Shown here: in pieces, positions 1-9,533 of the stretch
Position numbering within the stretch: the first letter of the stretch is position 1
Layout: every line of letters starts with the position of its first letter
Assembly: GCF_900172255.1 (NCBI RefSeq)
Contig: NZ_FWFU01000001.1
Coordinates: 1,178,001-1,242,000 of the forward strand
DNA length: 64,000 bases
Direction: 5' to 3'
Source of the DNA: Roseovarius halotolerans
GTDB lineage: Bacteria; Pseudomonadota; Alphaproteobacteria; Rhodobacterales; Rhodobacteraceae
The notes under the pieces: generated by a model
Database searches by the model: none
What the model was told of the DNA's origin: nothing
Seen by the model: the letters and a program-made list of their open reading frames with translations, nothing else
Made by a program: the position numbers and the translations under genes

Positions 1-456
1 TGGAACACATGGTTCGGGCGCAAGCGCATCGCCGAGGAGGAACGCGCGCTGCGTGCCAAGGCCGACGAGGTGCTGGAGTTCCTGACGATCGAGCATCTGG
101 CCGATCAGCGCGCGGGTGAAATCTCGGGCGGGCAGAAGAAGCTGCTGGAGCTTGGACGCACCATGATGGTCAATGCGCGCATCGTCTTTCTGGACGAGGT
201 CGGCGCCGGGGTGAACCGCACCCTGCTCAACACCATTGCCGATGCGATCCTCGAGCTGAACCGCGAGCGGAACTACACGTTCGTGGTGATCGAGCATGAC
301 ATGGATTTCATCGGCCGGATCTGCGACCCGGTGATCTGCATGGCCGAGGGCAAGGTGCTGGCCGAGGGCAGCCTTGAGGAGATCAAGGCCAACGAGCATG
401 TGATCGAGGCCTATCTGGGCACCGGCCTCAAGAACCGCGACATGGTGGGCGCATGA
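1..456 (+). CDS. livG: ABC transporter ATP-binding protein, LivG type (5' end missing)
   Basis: The reading frame is open from the first base, so this is the C-terminal 151 residues of a gene that starts before the window. It is the ATPase of a branched-chain amino-acid or related (urea/amide) ABC importer and acts at the cytoplasmic face of the membrane. Visible are the ABC signature SGGQKK, a Walker B segment IVFLDEVGAGVN and the switch histidine in VIEHDMDF; Walker A lies outside. LDEV instead of the common LDEP is a minor variation. The gene is followed after 105 bp by livF, then livH and livM on the same strand, which is the usual importer order. No substrate-binding protein gene is in view, so the substrate cannot be assigned. 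Confidence 0.9.
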   Translation, partial: WNTWFGRKRIAEEERALRAKADEVLEFLTIEHLADQRAGEISGGQKKLLELGRTMMVNARIVFLDEVGAGVNRTLLNTIADAILELNRERNYTFVVIEHDMDFIGRICDPVICMAEGKVLAEGSLEEIKANEHVIEAYLGTGLKNRDMVGA

Positions 457-504
457 GGCGGGTCGCGCCGGCGATCAAGGGTTTCGCCCGTTCCGGGCGA
501 CCGG

Positions 505-552
505 CTGGGGGCTCTGCCCCCAGACCCCCGGGATATTTGAGAACAGAAGAAG
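505..552 (+). repeat. Dispersed hairpin-plus-tail element, copy A
   Basis: A perfect 8-bp inverted repeat CTGGGGGC/GCCCCCAG with a TCT loop (505-523) is followed by ACCCCCGGGATATTT and the tail GAACAGAAGAAG. Five related copies occur elsewhere in the window, each downstream of a gene and on the same strand as it. This copy is 48 bp after livG and 10 bp before livF, inside an operon, so it is unlikely to be a full terminator here. Tail sequence is most like copy D (33492-33560). Confidence 0.75.
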
Positions 553-561
553 ACGGGAGCC

Positions 562-1284
562 ATGCGCATGGCTGAAGCGTTCCTGATCGGTGAGAACATG
601 ACCGGCGGCTACGGCAAGTCGGGGCCGGATATCCTGCATGATTGCACCGTGGCGGTGGAACCGGGCGAAATCGCGGTGATCGTCGGCCCCAATGGTGCGG
701 GCAAGTCCACGGCGATGAAGGCGGTCTTCGGGATGCTCAGCCTGCGGCGCGGGGCGGTGCGGCTCGATGGTGAGGACATCACCGCGCTGAGCCCGCAGGA
801 GCGGGTGCGCAAGGGCATGGGTTTCGTGCCGCAGAACCAGAACATATTCGCCTCGATGTCGGTCGAGGAGAACCTCGAGATGGGGGCCTTCATCCGCGAG
901 GATGATATCGGCGAGACGATGGAACAGGTTTACGATCTCTTTCCGATCCTGCGCGACAAGCGCCGCCAGGCGGCGGGCGAGTTGAGCGGCGGCCAGCGCC
1001 AGCAGGTCGCCGTGGGGCGCGCGCTGATGACGAAGCCCAAGGTGTTGATGCTGGACGAGCCGACGGCGGGGGTGAGCCCGATCGTGATGGACGAGCTGTT
1101 CGACCGGATCATCGAGATCGCCCGCACCGGCCTTCCGGTGCTGATGGTCGAGCAGAATGCCCGCCAGGCGCTGGCCATCGCCGACAAGGGCTATGTGCTG
1201 GTACAGGGGGCCAATGCCCATACCGGCACCGGCAAGGAGTTGCTGGCCGATCCCGACGTGCGGCGCAGTTTCCTGGGAGGATGA
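562..1284 (+). CDS. livF: Branched-chain amino acid ABC transporter ATP-binding protein LivF
   Basis: Second ATPase of the importer, 240 residues, normal length for LivF. The Walker A motif GPNGAGKST is near residues 47-55, the signature LSGGQRQ near residues 139-145, Walker B is VLMLDEPTAGVSP, and the H-loop region reads MVEQN, where LivF proteins typically have Q/N-rich sequence instead of EHDM. It should pair with the LivG fragment upstream and couple ATP hydrolysis to transport through LivH/LivM. Two ATG codons are possible, at 562 and 568. The GGGAG just upstream is better spaced for 568, so the protein may begin MAEAFLIG. The gene ends 52 bp before livH. Confidence 0.93.
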   Translation: MRMAEAFLIGENMTGGYGKSGPDILHDCTVAVEPGEIAVIVGPNGAGKSTAMKAVFGMLSLRRGAVRLDGEDITALSPQERVRKGMGFVPQNQNIFASMSVEENLEMGAFIREDDIGETMEQVYDLFPILRDKRRQAAGELSGGQRQQVAVGRALMTKPKVLMLDEPTAGVSPIVMDELFDRIIEIARTGLPVLMVEQNARQALAIADKGYVLVQGANAHTGTGKELLADPDVRRSFLGG

Positions 1285-1336
1285 AGCGGATGTGGATCAG
1301 AGAGCCAGGCGCGGTGCGCCGCGGGGGGGATACCTG

Positions 1337-2347
1337 ATGGATGCGCTCAATGCCATTGTCGCGCTTGCGAATTTCGTACTGGTGCCGGCGATCGCCTATG
1401 GCAGCCAGCTGGCGCTGGGGGCGCTGGGGGTGACGCTGATCTACGGGATATTGCGGTTCTCCAACTTTGCGCATGGCGACACGATGGCCTTCGGCACGAT
1501 GGTCACGGTGCTGGCGACATGGGGTCTGCAGGCAATGGGCGTGTCGCTGGGACCGTTGCCGACGGCATTGCTGGCGCTGCCGGTGGGGATACTCGGCTGC
1601 ATGGCGCTGGTGCTGGTGACGGATCGGGCGGTCTATCGGTTCTACCGCGCGCAGAAAGCCAAGCCCGTGATCCTCGTGATCGTGTCGATCGGCGTCATGT
1701 TCATCATGAACGGGCTTGTGCGCTTCATCATCGGCCCCGGCGACCAGCGTTTCGCCGATGGCGAGCGGTTCATCGTCTCGGCGCGGACATTCAAGGACAT
1801 GACCGGACTTGAGGAGGGGCTGGCGATCAAGACCACGCAGGGGATCACCGTGATCACGGCGGTGATCGTGGTGGCGCTGCTGTTCTGGTTCCTCAACCGC
1901 ACCCGCAGCGGCAAGTCCATGCGCGCCTATTCCGATAATGAGGACCTGGCGCTGTTGTCGGGGATCAACCCGGATCGGGTGGTGATGATCACATGGCTGA
2001 TCGTGGCGGCGCTGGCGACGGTGGCGGGGGTTCTCTACGGGCTCGACAAGAGCTTCAAGCCCTTCACCTATTTCCAGCTGCTCCTGCCGATCTTCGCCAG
2101 TGCCATCGTCGGCGGGCTCGGCAATCCGATCGGCGCCATTGCCGGCGGGTTCGTCATCGCCTTCAGCGAGGTGACGATCACCTATGCCTGGAAAAAGGTT
2201 CTGGGCTATGCCCTGCCCGAGAGCCTGGAGCCTGAAGGGTTGGTGCAGCTTCTGAGCACCGATTACAAATTCGCGGTCAGCTTCGTGATCCTGCTGATCG
2301 TGCTGTTGTTCCGCCCGACGGGCCTGTTCCGGGGGAAAGCGGTATGA
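1337..2347 (+). CDS. livH: Branched-chain amino acid ABC transporter permease LivH
   Basis: Integral-membrane permease of 336 residues with about eight hydrophobic segments. The N-terminal region LGALGVTLIYGILRFSNFAHGD is the conserved LivH opening motif, and the late segment IFASAIVGGLGNPIGAIAGG is the coupling region that contacts the ATPases. The frame is open further upstream, but the ATG at 1337 puts the protein start just before the first hydrophobic segment, and GCGGGGGGATACCTG supplies a purine-rich site before it. It overlaps livM by four bases (ATGA), showing translational coupling within the liv operon. Confidence 0.93.
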   Translation: MDALNAIVALANFVLVPAIAYGSQLALGALGVTLIYGILRFSNFAHGDTMAFGTMVTVLATWGLQAMGVSLGPLPTALLALPVGILGCMALVLVTDRAVYRFYRAQKAKPVILVIVSIGVMFIMNGLVRFIIGPGDQRFADGERFIVSARTFKDMTGLEEGLAIKTTQGITVITAVIVVALLFWFLNRTRSGKSMRAYSDNEDLALLSGINPDRVVMITWLIVAALATVAGVLYGLDKSFKPFTYFQLLLPIFASAIVGGLGNPIGAIAGGFVIAFSEVTITYAWKKVLGYALPESLEPEGLVQLLSTDYKFAVSFVILLIVLLFRPTGLFRGKAV

Positions 2348-3648
2348 GCGAGACGATGAAGAAAACCGCCCTCTTCGCGCTGGTCGCGGGGCTGATCGTG
2401 TTCACCGGCCTGTTCCAGAGCTGGAACACGGCGCTGCTGATCCTCAACATGGGTCTGATCTCGGCGATCATGTCGCTGGGGGTCAACCTGCAATGGGGTT
2501 TCGCGGGACTGTTCAACGTGGGTGTCATGGGCTTCGTGGCGCTTGGCGGGCTGGCGACGGTGCTGGTGGCGATGCCGCCGGTGGGCGAGGCCTGGGCCGC
2601 AGGCGGTGCGCGGGTGCTGGCGGGGCTGGCGACGGGCGCGGCGCTGCTGGTGGCGGTTGTGCTTCTGCGCCGCGCGATGCGGCCGGGGCGGGCGCGTGCG
2701 CTGGTGACTCTGGTGGTCCTTGTCGGCGGCTTCTTTGTCTATCGCGCGGTGTTCGATCCGGGCGTCGAGGCGGTGGAGGCCGTGAACCCGGCGGGTACGG
2801 GATATCTCGGCGGGCTGGGCCTGCCGGTGCTGCTGGCCTGGCCGGTGGGCGGCCTGCTTGCGGCCGGCGCAGCCTGGATCATCGGCAAGGCGGCGCTGGG
2901 GCTGCGCAGCGATTACCTCGCGATCGCCACGCTGGGTATCGCCGAGATCATCCTAGCCGTGCTCAAGAACGAGGACTGGCTGAGCCGGGGCGTCAAGAAC
3001 GTGAACGGCCTTCCGCGCCCCCTGCCCTATGAGATCGACCTGCAGAACGATCCGGGCTTTGTCGAGACTGTGCAGGGCTTTGGCCTCGATCCGGTCACGT
3101 CATCGTCGCTGGCGGTCAAGCTGGGCTATGCGGGGCTGTTCTCGGTGGTGCTGCTGGTGATCCTGCTGGCGGCGCAACTGGCGCTCAACAGCCCTTGGGG
3201 GCGGATGATGCGGGCGATCCGCGACAACGAGACTGCCGCCGAGGCGATGGGCAAGGACGTGACCCGGCGCCATCTTCAGGTCTTCATCCTGGGCAGCGCG
3301 GTCTGCGGCATCGCGGGGGCGATGATGACGACGCTTGACGGGCAGCTGGTGCCGACCTCCTACCAGCCACTGCGCTTCACCTTCCTCATATGGGTGATGG
3401 TGATCGTGGGCGGCTCGGGCAACAATTTCGGCGCCGTGCTGGGCGGGTTCCTGATCTGGTTCCTCTGGGTCCAGGTCGAGCCGATGGGCTATTGGCTGAT
3501 GCAGATGATCACCGCGCCGCTGGCCGAGGACAGCGCGTTGAAGGCGCATCTGCTGGGCAGCGCGGCGCATATGCGGCTGTTCACGATGGGGCTGTTGCTG
3601 TTGCTTGTGCTGCGCTTCAGCCCGCGCGGGCTGATCCCCGAACGATAG
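2344..3648 (+). CDS. livM: Branched-chain amino acid ABC transporter permease LivM
   Basis: Second permease of the importer, 434 residues, with about ten membrane segments. It carries the family motif LRSDYLAIATLGIAEII near residues 186-202 and the coupling segment AIRDNETAAEAMGKDV before the C-terminal half. The N-terminal half contains an extra run of small hydrophobic residues (about 80-170) that makes it longer than many LivM proteins. The start overlaps the livH stop by four bases. The gene ends eight bases before copy B of the repeat element, which probably forms part of the mRNA 3' end. Confidence 0.92.
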   Translation: MSETMKKTALFALVAGLIVFTGLFQSWNTALLILNMGLISAIMSLGVNLQWGFAGLFNVGVMGFVALGGLATVLVAMPPVGEAWAAGGARVLAGLATGAALLVAVVLLRRAMRPGRARALVTLVVLVGGFFVYRAVFDPGVEAVEAVNPAGTGYLGGLGLPVLLAWPVGGLLAAGAAWIIGKAALGLRSDYLAIATLGIAEIILAVLKNEDWLSRGVKNVNGLPRPLPYEIDLQNDPGFVETVQGFGLDPVTSSSLAVKLGYAGLFSVVLLVILLAAQLALNSPWGRMMRAIRDNETAAEAMGKDVTRRHLQVFILGSAVCGIAGAMMTTLDGQLVPTSYQPLRFTFLIWVMVIVGGSGNNFGAVLGGFLIWFLWVQVEPMGYWLMQMITAPLAEDSALKAHLLGSAAHMRLFTMGLLLLLVLRFSPRGLIPER

Positions 3649-3655
3649 GCCGGAA

Positions 3656-3703
3656 CCGGGGGCGCGGCCCCCGGACCCCCGAGGTATTTTCCGCCAGATG
3701 AAG
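3656..3703 (+). repeat. Dispersed hairpin-plus-tail element, copy B
   Basis: Perfect 8-bp stem CCGGGGGC/GCCCCCGG (3656-3674) followed by ACCCCCGAGGTATTTT and the tail GCCAGATGAAG. It starts eight bases after the livM stop codon, on the livM strand. Its tail faces that of copy C, so that AGATGAAG and CTTCATCT form a further inverted repeat across 3696-3725. Confidence 0.8.
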
Positions 3704-3717
3704 GCAGCGGCGCGCAG

Positions 3718-3760
3718 CTTCATCTTGCCTCAAATACTCCCCCGCCGGAGGCGTCCGGCG
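3718..3760 (-). repeat. Dispersed hairpin-plus-tail element, copy C
   Basis: Read on the minus strand, a perfect 7-bp stem CGCCGGA/TCCGGCG (3743-3760) is followed by GGGGGAGTATTTGAGG and the tail CAAGATGAAG. It begins seven bases after the dxs stop, on the dxs strand. With copy B it fills the whole space between the convergent livM and dxs genes. Confidence 0.8.
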
Positions 3761-3766
3761 CTGGCG

Positions 3767-5695
3767 TCAGGCGCGTTGGCTGGACATCCGGGCGATCCCG
3801 AGCGTGTCGAGCACCTTGGCTTCGATATCGACGGCGTTGAGGCGGGCGGCGGCATACATGTCCGCCGGGCTGGCCTGATCGATGAATATGTCGGGCAGCA
3901 CCATCGAGCGGAACCTGAGCCCCTCGTCAAAGGCGCCGTTTTCGGCCAGGAGCTGCGCGACATGGCTGCCAAAACCGCCGATGGCGCCTTCCTCGATGGT
4001 AATGAGCGCCTCATGCCGCGCGGCGAGATCGAGGATCAGCTCGGCATCGAGGGGTTTGGCGAAACGCGCATCGGCGACGCTGGGAGTGATGCCGCGTGCG
4101 CGCAATGCCTCGGAGGCTTTCATGACCTCGCCAAGGCGCGTGCCGAAGGACAGGAGCGCGACGCGCCCGCCTTTCTGGATCATGCGGCCCTTGCCGATTT
4201 CGAGCGGTGTGCCCTGCGCGGGCATCTCGACGCCCTCGCCCTCGCCGCGCGGGTAGCGAAAGGCGATCGGCCCGCTGTCATGGACGGCGGCGGTGGCGAC
4301 CATATGCTTGAGTTCGGCCTCGTCGGCGGCGGCCATGACCGTAAAGCCCGGCAGGTTGGCGAGATAGGCGATATCATAGGCGCCCGCATGGGTCGGGCCA
4401 TCCGCACCCACGAGGCCGGCGCGGTCGATGGCGAAGCGCACCGGCAGGCGCTGGATCGCCACGTCATGCACGACCTGATCATAGCCGCGTTGCAGGAAGG
4501 TGGAATAGAGCGCGCAGAACGGGCGCATCCCCGCGGCTGCAAGCCCAGCGGCGAAGGTCACCGCATGTTGCTCGGCGATGCCCACGTCAAAGCAGCGCGA
4601 CGGATAGCGCTGATCGAAAAGGTCAAGCCCGGTGCCGTCCGGCATGGCGGCGGTGATCGCGCAGATGCGCGGATCCTGCGCCGCGTGATCCAGCAGCGCC
4701 TCGGCGAAAACCCGTGTGTAACTGGGCGCGTTCGAGGGGGCTTTCTTCTGCTCGCCGGTCACCACGTCGAACTTGCCGGTGGCATGGCCGCCATCGCGCC
4801 GGGTTTCCGCCGGGCCATAGCCCTTGCCCTTGCGGGTGCAGACATGAATGAGCGTCGGCCCGCTGGCGCGCGCCTGGACGGTGCGCAACACCGGCAGAAG
4901 CTGCTCCATGTCATGCCCGTCGATCGGCCCCACATAGCTGAAGCCGAGCTCCTCGAAGAGGGTGCCGCCGACGGTCATGCTTTTCAGCATGTCGCGGGCG
5001 CGCTTGGCGCCTTCCTGGAAGGGCGGCGGCAGCAGCGATACCGCCCCCTTGGCGGCGGCCTTGAATTCCTGGAACGGTTCGCCCGCATAGAGCCGAGAAA
5101 GATAGGAGGACAGCGCCCCGACCGGCGGCGCGATCGACATCTCGTTATCGTTGAGCACGACGATCAGCCGTTTCTTCAGGTGCCCGGCATTGTTCATCGC
5201 CTCAAAGGCCATGCCCGCCGACATCGCTCCGTCACCGATGATCGCGATGGCGTCGCCAAGGCCGGTCTCGCAGGCGCCGCCCAGATCGCGCGCCACGGCA
5301 AAGCCGAGCGCCGCGCTGATCGAGGTCGAGCTATGCGCCGCGCCGAAGGGGTCATAGGGGCTTTCGCTGCGCTTGGTGAAACCGGAAAGGCCGTCTTTCT
5401 GGCGCAGGGTGCGGATGCGGTCGCGCCGCCCGGTCAGGATCTTGTGGGGATAGCTTTGATGGCTCACGTCCCAGATGATCTTGTCGCGCGGCGCGTCGAA
5501 CACCGCATGCAGCGCAACGGTCAGTTCCACCACCCCCAGCCCCGCGCCCAGGTGGCCGCCGGTTTCCGACACGGCCGAAATCGTCTCGGCGCGCAGCTCG
5601 TCGGCCAGGGTGACCAGCTGGCTGTCGGACAGCTGTTTGATATCGGCCGGCGTGGCGACCTGATCCAGAAGCGGCGTGACGGGGCGTTCGGACAT
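3767..5695 (-). CDS. dxs: 1-deoxy-D-xylulose-5-phosphate synthase
   Basis: First enzyme of the MEP isoprenoid pathway: condenses pyruvate and glyceraldehyde 3-phosphate in a thiamine-diphosphate-dependent reaction in the cytoplasm. The product is 642 residues, full length. The TPP/Mg site is visible as [18 protein letters not shown] near residues 155-170, and the transketolase pyrimidine-binding part contains [15 protein letters not shown] in the second half. It sits 29 bp after ispA, and xseB precedes ispA, giving the xseB-ispA-dxs order common in alphaproteobacteria. dxr, the next pathway enzyme, lies far away at 55-56 kb in the same window. Confidence 0.97.
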   Translation of the reverse strand: MSERPVTPLLDQVATPADIKQLSDSQLVTLADELRAETISAVSETGGHLGAGLGVVELTVALHAVFDAPRDKIIWDVSHQSYPHKILTGRRDRIRTLRQKDGLSGFTKRSESPYDPFGAAHSSTSISAALGFAVARDLGGACETGLGDAIAIIGDGAMSAGMAFEAMNNAGHLKKRLIVVLNDNEMSIAPPVGALSSYLSRLYAGEPFQEFKAAAKGAVSLLPPPFQEGAKRARDMLKSMTVGGTLFEELGFSYVGPIDGHDMEQLLPVLRTVQARASGPTLIHVCTRKGKGYGPAETRRDGGHATGKFDVVTGEQKKAPSNAPSYTRVFAEALLDHAAQDPRICAITAAMPDGTGLDLFDQRYPSRCFDVGIAEQHAVTFAAGLAAAGMRPFCALYSTFLQRGYDQVVHDVAIQRLPVRFAIDRAGLVGADGPTHAGAYDIAYLANLPGFTVMAAADEAELKHMVATAAVHDSGPIAFRYPRGEGEGVEMPAQGTPLEIGKGRMIQKGGRVALLSFGTRLGEVMKASEALRARGITPSVADARFAKPLDAELILDLAARHEALITIEEGAIGGFGSHVAQLLAENGAFDEGLRFRSMVLPDIFIDQASPADMYAAARLNAVDIEAKVLDTLGIARMSSQRA

Positions 5696-5724
5696 GATGG
5701 CAGGCGCCCTCCTTGGGGCAAGAC

Positions 5725-6591
5725 TCAGCTATGACGCGAGATAACGAAGCGGGCGAGCGCCCGCAAGCTGTCGGCGTCCTCTCCGTAGGGAGATAGGGCA
5801 TCGCAGGCCGTTTCGACAAGGGCATGAGCGCGGGCGCGCGCGGCATCGAGCCCCAGCAGCGACACGAAGGTGGCCTTGCCGGCGGCGGCGTCCTTGCCGA
5901 CGGCCTTGCCCGCGGCATCCGCATCGCCGGTCACGTCGATCACGTCGTCCTGAATCTGGAAGGCCAGCCCGAGCGCCCCGGCATAGGCCGCAAGCGGGCC
6001 GGTGTCGGCCTCCGCCATGCGCGGCCCGGCGCAGGCCGCCCATTCGATGAGCGCCCCGGTCTTGCCCGCCTGGAGCCGGGTGATTTCATCGAGCGTCAGC
6101 GCGCTCGATGCGGTTTCAGCGGCGATGTCGAGCGCCTGCCCCAGCACCATCCCCTGCCCGCCTGCAGCGCGCGCAAGGCTGAGCGCGAGGTCGGCGCGCG
6201 CATGGTCCGTCGCGGCGCCCTCGGGATGGGCGGCGAGCTCGAAGGCCAGCGATTGCAGCGCGTCCCCGGCCAGCACGGCGGTGGCCTCGTCCCATTTGAC
6301 ATGCAGCGTGGGCTGACCGCGGCGCAGATCGTCGTCATCCATGCAGGGCAGATCGTCATGCACGAGACTGTAGGCATGCATCGCCTCGATGGCGGCGGCG
6401 GGCCAGACAGCGCGCGTCTCCGGAATTCCGTGAAGCCGCGCGCCTTCGAGCACGAGACGCGCGCGGATGCGCTTGCCGCCCGCGACCGCATAGCGCATCG
6501 CCGCGACGACCGGTGTATCGCCGAACGGTTCAAGCACGGCTTCGAGATGGGCATGGACACGCGCGGCCTGACCTGCGCCTTGGCTGTTCAT
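5725..6591 (-). CDS. ispA: Polyprenyl (farnesyl/geranyl) diphosphate synthase IspA
   Basis: Trans-isoprenyl diphosphate synthase, 288 residues, that extends IPP/DMAPP to farnesyl diphosphate for UppS and quinone side chains. The first aspartate-rich motif is [10 protein letters not shown] (around residues 80-90) and the second is [12 protein letters not shown] in the C-terminal half. The lysine-arginine pair GGKRIRARL is near residue 40. It lies between xseB, five bases upstream, and dxs, 29 bases downstream, so the three are almost certainly cotranscribed. The chain length of the product cannot be fixed from sequence alone, although the residues before the first DDxxD look like the short-chain FPP type. 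Confidence 0.93.
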   Translation of the reverse strand: MNSQGAGQAARVHAHLEAVLEPFGDTPVVAAMRYAVAGGKRIRARLVLEGARLHGIPETRAVWPAAAIEAMHAYSLVHDDLPCMDDDDLRRGQPTLHVKWDEATAVLAGDALQSLAFELAAHPEGAATDHARADLALSLARAAGGQGMVLGQALDIAAETASSALTLDEITRLQAGKTGALIEWAACAGPRMAEADTGPLAAYAGALGLAFQIQDDVIDVTGDADAAGKAVGKDAAAGKATFVSLLGLDAARARAHALVETACDALSPYGEDADSLRALARFVISRHS

Positions 6592-6596
6592 CGGGT

Positions 6597-6839
6597 TCAG
6601 AGACCTTCGGCGGGTGTCGTTCCGGTGGCGGTGCCGTCGGCGTCGAGCGTGATCGCGGCGACCTTTTCCTCGGCTTCCTTCAGCTTGGCCTCGCAGCGGG
6701 TCTTGAGCGCCGCGCCGCGTTCATAGAGCTTGATCGATTCCTCGAGCGCCACATCGCCGCGCTCGAGCGTCGAGACGACCTGCTCCAGCTCCTTCATGGC
6801 ATCTTCGAACGACATTTCGGAAACCGGCGAGTCTGTCAT
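6597..6839 (-). CDS. xseB: Exodeoxyribonuclease VII small subunit
   Basis: Small protein of 80 residues, normal for XseB, that binds XseA to form exonuclease VII, a single-strand-specific nuclease. The core reads SFEDAMKELEQVVSTLE and then GDVALEESIKLYERG, the two helices of the family. The frame stays open a long way upstream, but the ATG at 6839 is the only start that gives a normal XseB, and the upstream residues are the antisense of the next gene. It leads the xseB-ispA-dxs operon. xseA is not in the window. Confidence 0.93.
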   Translation of the reverse strand: MTDSPVSEMSFEDAMKELEQVVSTLERGDVALEESIKLYERGAALKTRCEAKLKEAEEKVAAITLDADGTATGTTPAEGL

Positions 6840-6944
6840 TTTGGCATCCTGTTGGCTGAGGAATTGTGCGGCCACCTTATCCGGGGCGCTGGCGGGGTTC
6901 AATTCGGTTGACGCCCCCCCCGGCCCTGAAGGATTGTTGTCGTC

Positions 6945-7895
6945 ATGACGAAACCCGACATTCCCGAGATGGATGCGATGATCGCGCTGGCCGCGCGGTT
7001 CGAGGCGGCTGTCAAGGCGGACCCCGCGCTTGAGGGAGCGGAACTGGGCGAGATGCTGCGCCATGTGCCGGGCAAGCGCGCCATCTGCCGCGGAACGGTG
7101 CAGGGCCGGGAATGCATCTGGCGTGTTTTTCACAGCCCGCAGGACGGTGTGGCCGGGCGCGAATGGGTCGAATTGCAGCGCGTCCATGCCGGGATGCGCG
7201 ATGACGACCACACGGTCAATGCGCCGCTCTACCATGCGCCTGAATTCGGGCTGGTCGCAGTGGAATTCATCGCCGGCACGCCCTTGATGGCGCTGGTCTG
7301 GCAAAGCCCGCTTGAAGAGCGCGAGGCACTGATCATCCCGGCAGCGCGCTGGCTGCGCCGTTACACGGAAAGCAGTGAAAGCTGGTGGCCCGCCAAGCCC
7401 GAAGGCTGGCTCAAGCGGGCCGAGCGCGCCGCCGCCAAACAACCCTTCTCCAAGCTGCACAGGCTGGAGCGCCCGATCCTTGCAGAACTGGCGCGGCTGC
7501 TGCCCCGGATCGAGGGGCTGGACTGGCGCACGGCGATCTGCCACGGCGATTTTCATCCCAACAACCTGATCGTGGACGGCGCGCGCATGACCGGGATCGA
7601 CAATGGCGGCTCTGCGCGGATGCCGATCTACAAGGACATGGCACGGTTCCTGATGCATATGGGACGGCGCGGGTTGATCCCGTCGGGGTCGCGCGTTCTG
7701 GGGGTGGATGGCGCGATGATCGAGGCCTTCAGCGAGACCTTCGCGATGACCGAGGCCGAGCGGCGGCTGATCCTGCCCTTCATGCTGGGAATCGAGGCGC
7801 TGATCCGGGTCGAGCATGCCGACATGACACGCTCGCGAGTGCGCCGCGCCCACGCCATGTACGAAGCGCTGCTCGAAGACCTGCGCAAGATCTAG
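6945..7895 (+). CDS. Aminoglycoside phosphotransferase (APH)-family kinase-like protein
   Basis: A 316-residue protein of the APH/choline-kinase fold. The catalytic loop is visible as ICHGDFHPNNLIVDG near residues 199-213 and the metal-binding part follows as GIDNGGSARMPIYKDMARFL, where the usual DxD/DFG-like aspartate is D217. These proteins phosphorylate small hydroxylated molecules; true antibiotic resistance is only one outcome and nothing here points to it. The gene is divergent from xseB over about 105 bp and convergent with the HerA-like gene. A TTGACG at 6908-6913 would place a transcript start very close to the ATG, but its -10 is poor. Confidence 0.7.
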   Translation: MTKPDIPEMDAMIALAARFEAAVKADPALEGAELGEMLRHVPGKRAICRGTVQGRECIWRVFHSPQDGVAGREWVELQRVHAGMRDDDHTVNAPLYHAPEFGLVAVEFIAGTPLMALVWQSPLEEREALIIPAARWLRRYTESSESWWPAKPEGWLKRAERAAAKQPFSKLHRLERPILAELARLLPRIEGLDWRTAICHGDFHPNNLIVDGARMTGIDNGGSARMPIYKDMARFLMHMGRRGLIPSGSRVLGVDGAMIEAFSETFAMTEAERRLILPFMLGIEALIRVEHADMTRSRVRRAHAMYEALLEDLRKI

Positions 7896-7919
7896 GCGGG
7901 GGCTGGCAGGGTTTGCCGC

Positions 7920-9473
7920 TCAGCGGCCCTTGAACAAGCCGCCAAGGATGCCGCGCACGATGCGCCTGCCGGTGGTGCCCTTGAGCTCTTTCATCACCGC
8001 GTTGCCAAGCGCCTGACCGATACTGGCGCCGAACCCGACCGGTTCGCGCGCGGAGCTGCCCGAACGCGAGACGCGCTTGCCCGAATAGCGCCGGGCGGCG
8101 TTGAATTCGCTTTCGGCGGCGGATTGAGCCTCGGCCTCGGCGGCTTCGGCTTCGGCCGCCTCGCGCGCGGCGTCATCGGCACGCCGGGCCAGCATCTCGT
8201 AGGCCGAGTCCCGATCCATCAGCGTGTCATACTTGCCCATGACCGGAGACGCGGCGATGACCGCGCGTCGCGTCTGATCGCCAATCGGCCCCAGCCGGGA
8301 GGACGGCGGGCGGATCAGCGTGCGCTCGACGATGCCGGGGGCGCCCTTGGCCTCGAGCATCGAGGTCACGGCCTCGCCGGTGCCCACGTCACGGATCGCG
8401 TCGGCCGTGTCGAAACGCGGATTGGGGCGATAGGTCTCGGCCGCCCGCGTCAGCGCCTTGCGGTCGCGCGCGGTGAAGGCGCGCAGCGCGTGCTGAAAGC
8501 GGTTGCCGAGCTGGCCGAGGATGTCCTCGGGCACGTCGTCGGGGTTCTGGGTTATGAAATAGACCCCCACCCCCTTGGACCGGATCAGCCGCGCCACCTG
8601 TTCGACCTTGTCGACCAGCGCCTTGGGCGCGTCGTCGAACAGAAGGTGGGCCTCGTCGAAGAAGAAGACCAGCCGGGGTTTTTCCGGGTCGCCGACCTCG
8701 GGCAGGGTCTCGAAGAGTTCCGACAGAAGCCACAGAAGGAAGGTTGCGTAAAGGCGCGGTGAATTCATCAGCCGGTCCGAGGCGAGGATGTTGATCCGCC
8801 CGCGCCCGTCAGGATCGCTGCGCATGATGTCCATGAGATCAAGCGCCGGTTCTCCGAACAGGGAATTGCCGCCCTGGTTCTCGAGCACCAGGAGCTGACG
8901 CTGGATCGCGCCCACCGATTGTGGCGAAACATTGCCGTAGCGCAGGGAAAGTTCGGCCCGGTTGTCGCCGACCCAGACCAGCAGTGATTGCAGATCCTTC
9001 AGGTCGAGCAGCGGCATGCCTTCTTCGTCGGCGACGCGAAAGGCGATGTTCATGATGCCTTCCTGCGCATCGCTCAGATCCATCAGGCGGCTGAGCAGAA
9101 GCGGCCCCATCTCGGCCAGCGTGGTGCGCACCGGGTGGCCCTGCTCGCCGAAGATATCCCAGAAGGTGACCGGAAAGGCATCATAGGTGAAATCGTCGAA
9201 ACCTATGGTTTCATTACGCTTCATGAAGGCTTCATGCAGCTTGCCGTCGGGGCTTCCGGCCTCGGCCAGCCCGGAAAGATCGCCCTTCACGTCCGACAGG
9301 AACACCGGCACGCCCGCCGATGAAAACCCCTCGGCCAGGATCTGCAGGGTCACGGTCTTGCCGGTGCCGGTGGCGCCCGCGATCAACCCGTGGCGGTTGG
9401 CATATTTCAGCGAAAGCCCCTGCTTGGTGCCATATCCTTCGCCGCCGCCGCCGATGAAAATCCTGTTATCCAC
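7920..9473 (-). CDS. HerA-like helicase/ATPase, DUF853 family (YjgR type)
   Basis: A 517-residue AAA/HerA-class ATPase. The N-terminal sequence [16 protein letters not shown] leads into a Walker [14 protein letters not shown]; Walker B reads [13 protein letters not shown] near residue 270; the C-terminal DUF853 part contains an alanine/glutamate-rich stretch (about residues 430-470) followed by a basic tail. The biochemical role of this bacterial family is not settled. I place the start at the GTG of 9473, because GGGGGCGAG lies at a good distance before it and the protein then begins as other members do. A TTG at 9518 in the same frame has no ribosome site. It is transcribed away from the small-RNA region. 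Confidence 0.82.
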   Translation of the reverse strand: MDNRIFIGGGGEGYGTKQGLSLKYANRHGLIAGATGTGKTVTLQILAEGFSSAGVPVFLSDVKGDLSGLAEAGSPDGKLHEAFMKRNETIGFDDFTYDAFPVTFWDIFGEQGHPVRTTLAEMGPLLLSRLMDLSDAQEGIMNIAFRVADEEGMPLLDLKDLQSLLVWVGDNRAELSLRYGNVSPQSVGAIQRQLLVLENQGGNSLFGEPALDLMDIMRSDPDGRGRINILASDRLMNSPRLYATFLLWLLSELFETLPEVGDPEKPRLVFFFDEAHLLFDDAPKALVDKVEQVARLIRSKGVGVYFITQNPDDVPEDILGQLGNRFQHALRAFTARDRKALTRAAETYRPNPRFDTADAIRDVGTGEAVTSMLEAKGAPGIVERTLIRPPSSRLGPIGDQTRRAVIAASPVMGKYDTLMDRDSAYEMLARRADDAAREAAEAEAAEAEAQSAAESEFNAARRYSGKRVSRSGSSAREPVGFGASIGQALGNAVMKELKGTTGRRIVRGILGGLFKGR

Positions 9474-9498
9474 GTCACTCGCCCCCGGTCTGAATTTC

Positions 9499-9527
9499 TT
9501 CACGCTCTGAACATACAAAGTTAACTT
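9499..9527 (+). promoter_or_regulatory. Candidate sigma-70 promoter of small RNA 1
   Basis: TTCACG (9499-9504), a 17-bp spacer and TAACTT (9522-9527). Only partial matches to the consensus, supported mainly by position: it would start a transcript near 9534 that ends at the terminator of 9599-9626. Confidence 0.35.
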
Positions 9528-9533
9528 TTATCT

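Noticed and set aside
3698..5734. Long plus-strand open frame of 678 codons opposite dxs
   Set aside because: It is the antisense shadow of dxs: rich in Arg, Gly, Ala and His, no ribosome site, no family similarity. Similar shadows opposite ligA-recG (39894-42365, 41810-43798) and the acyltransferase (29103-31151) were dropped for the same reason.
9466..9474. TTATCCACG, one base from a DnaA box
   Set aside because: It overlaps the start of the HerA-like gene, has a mismatch at the last base and no second site or CtrA box beside it.
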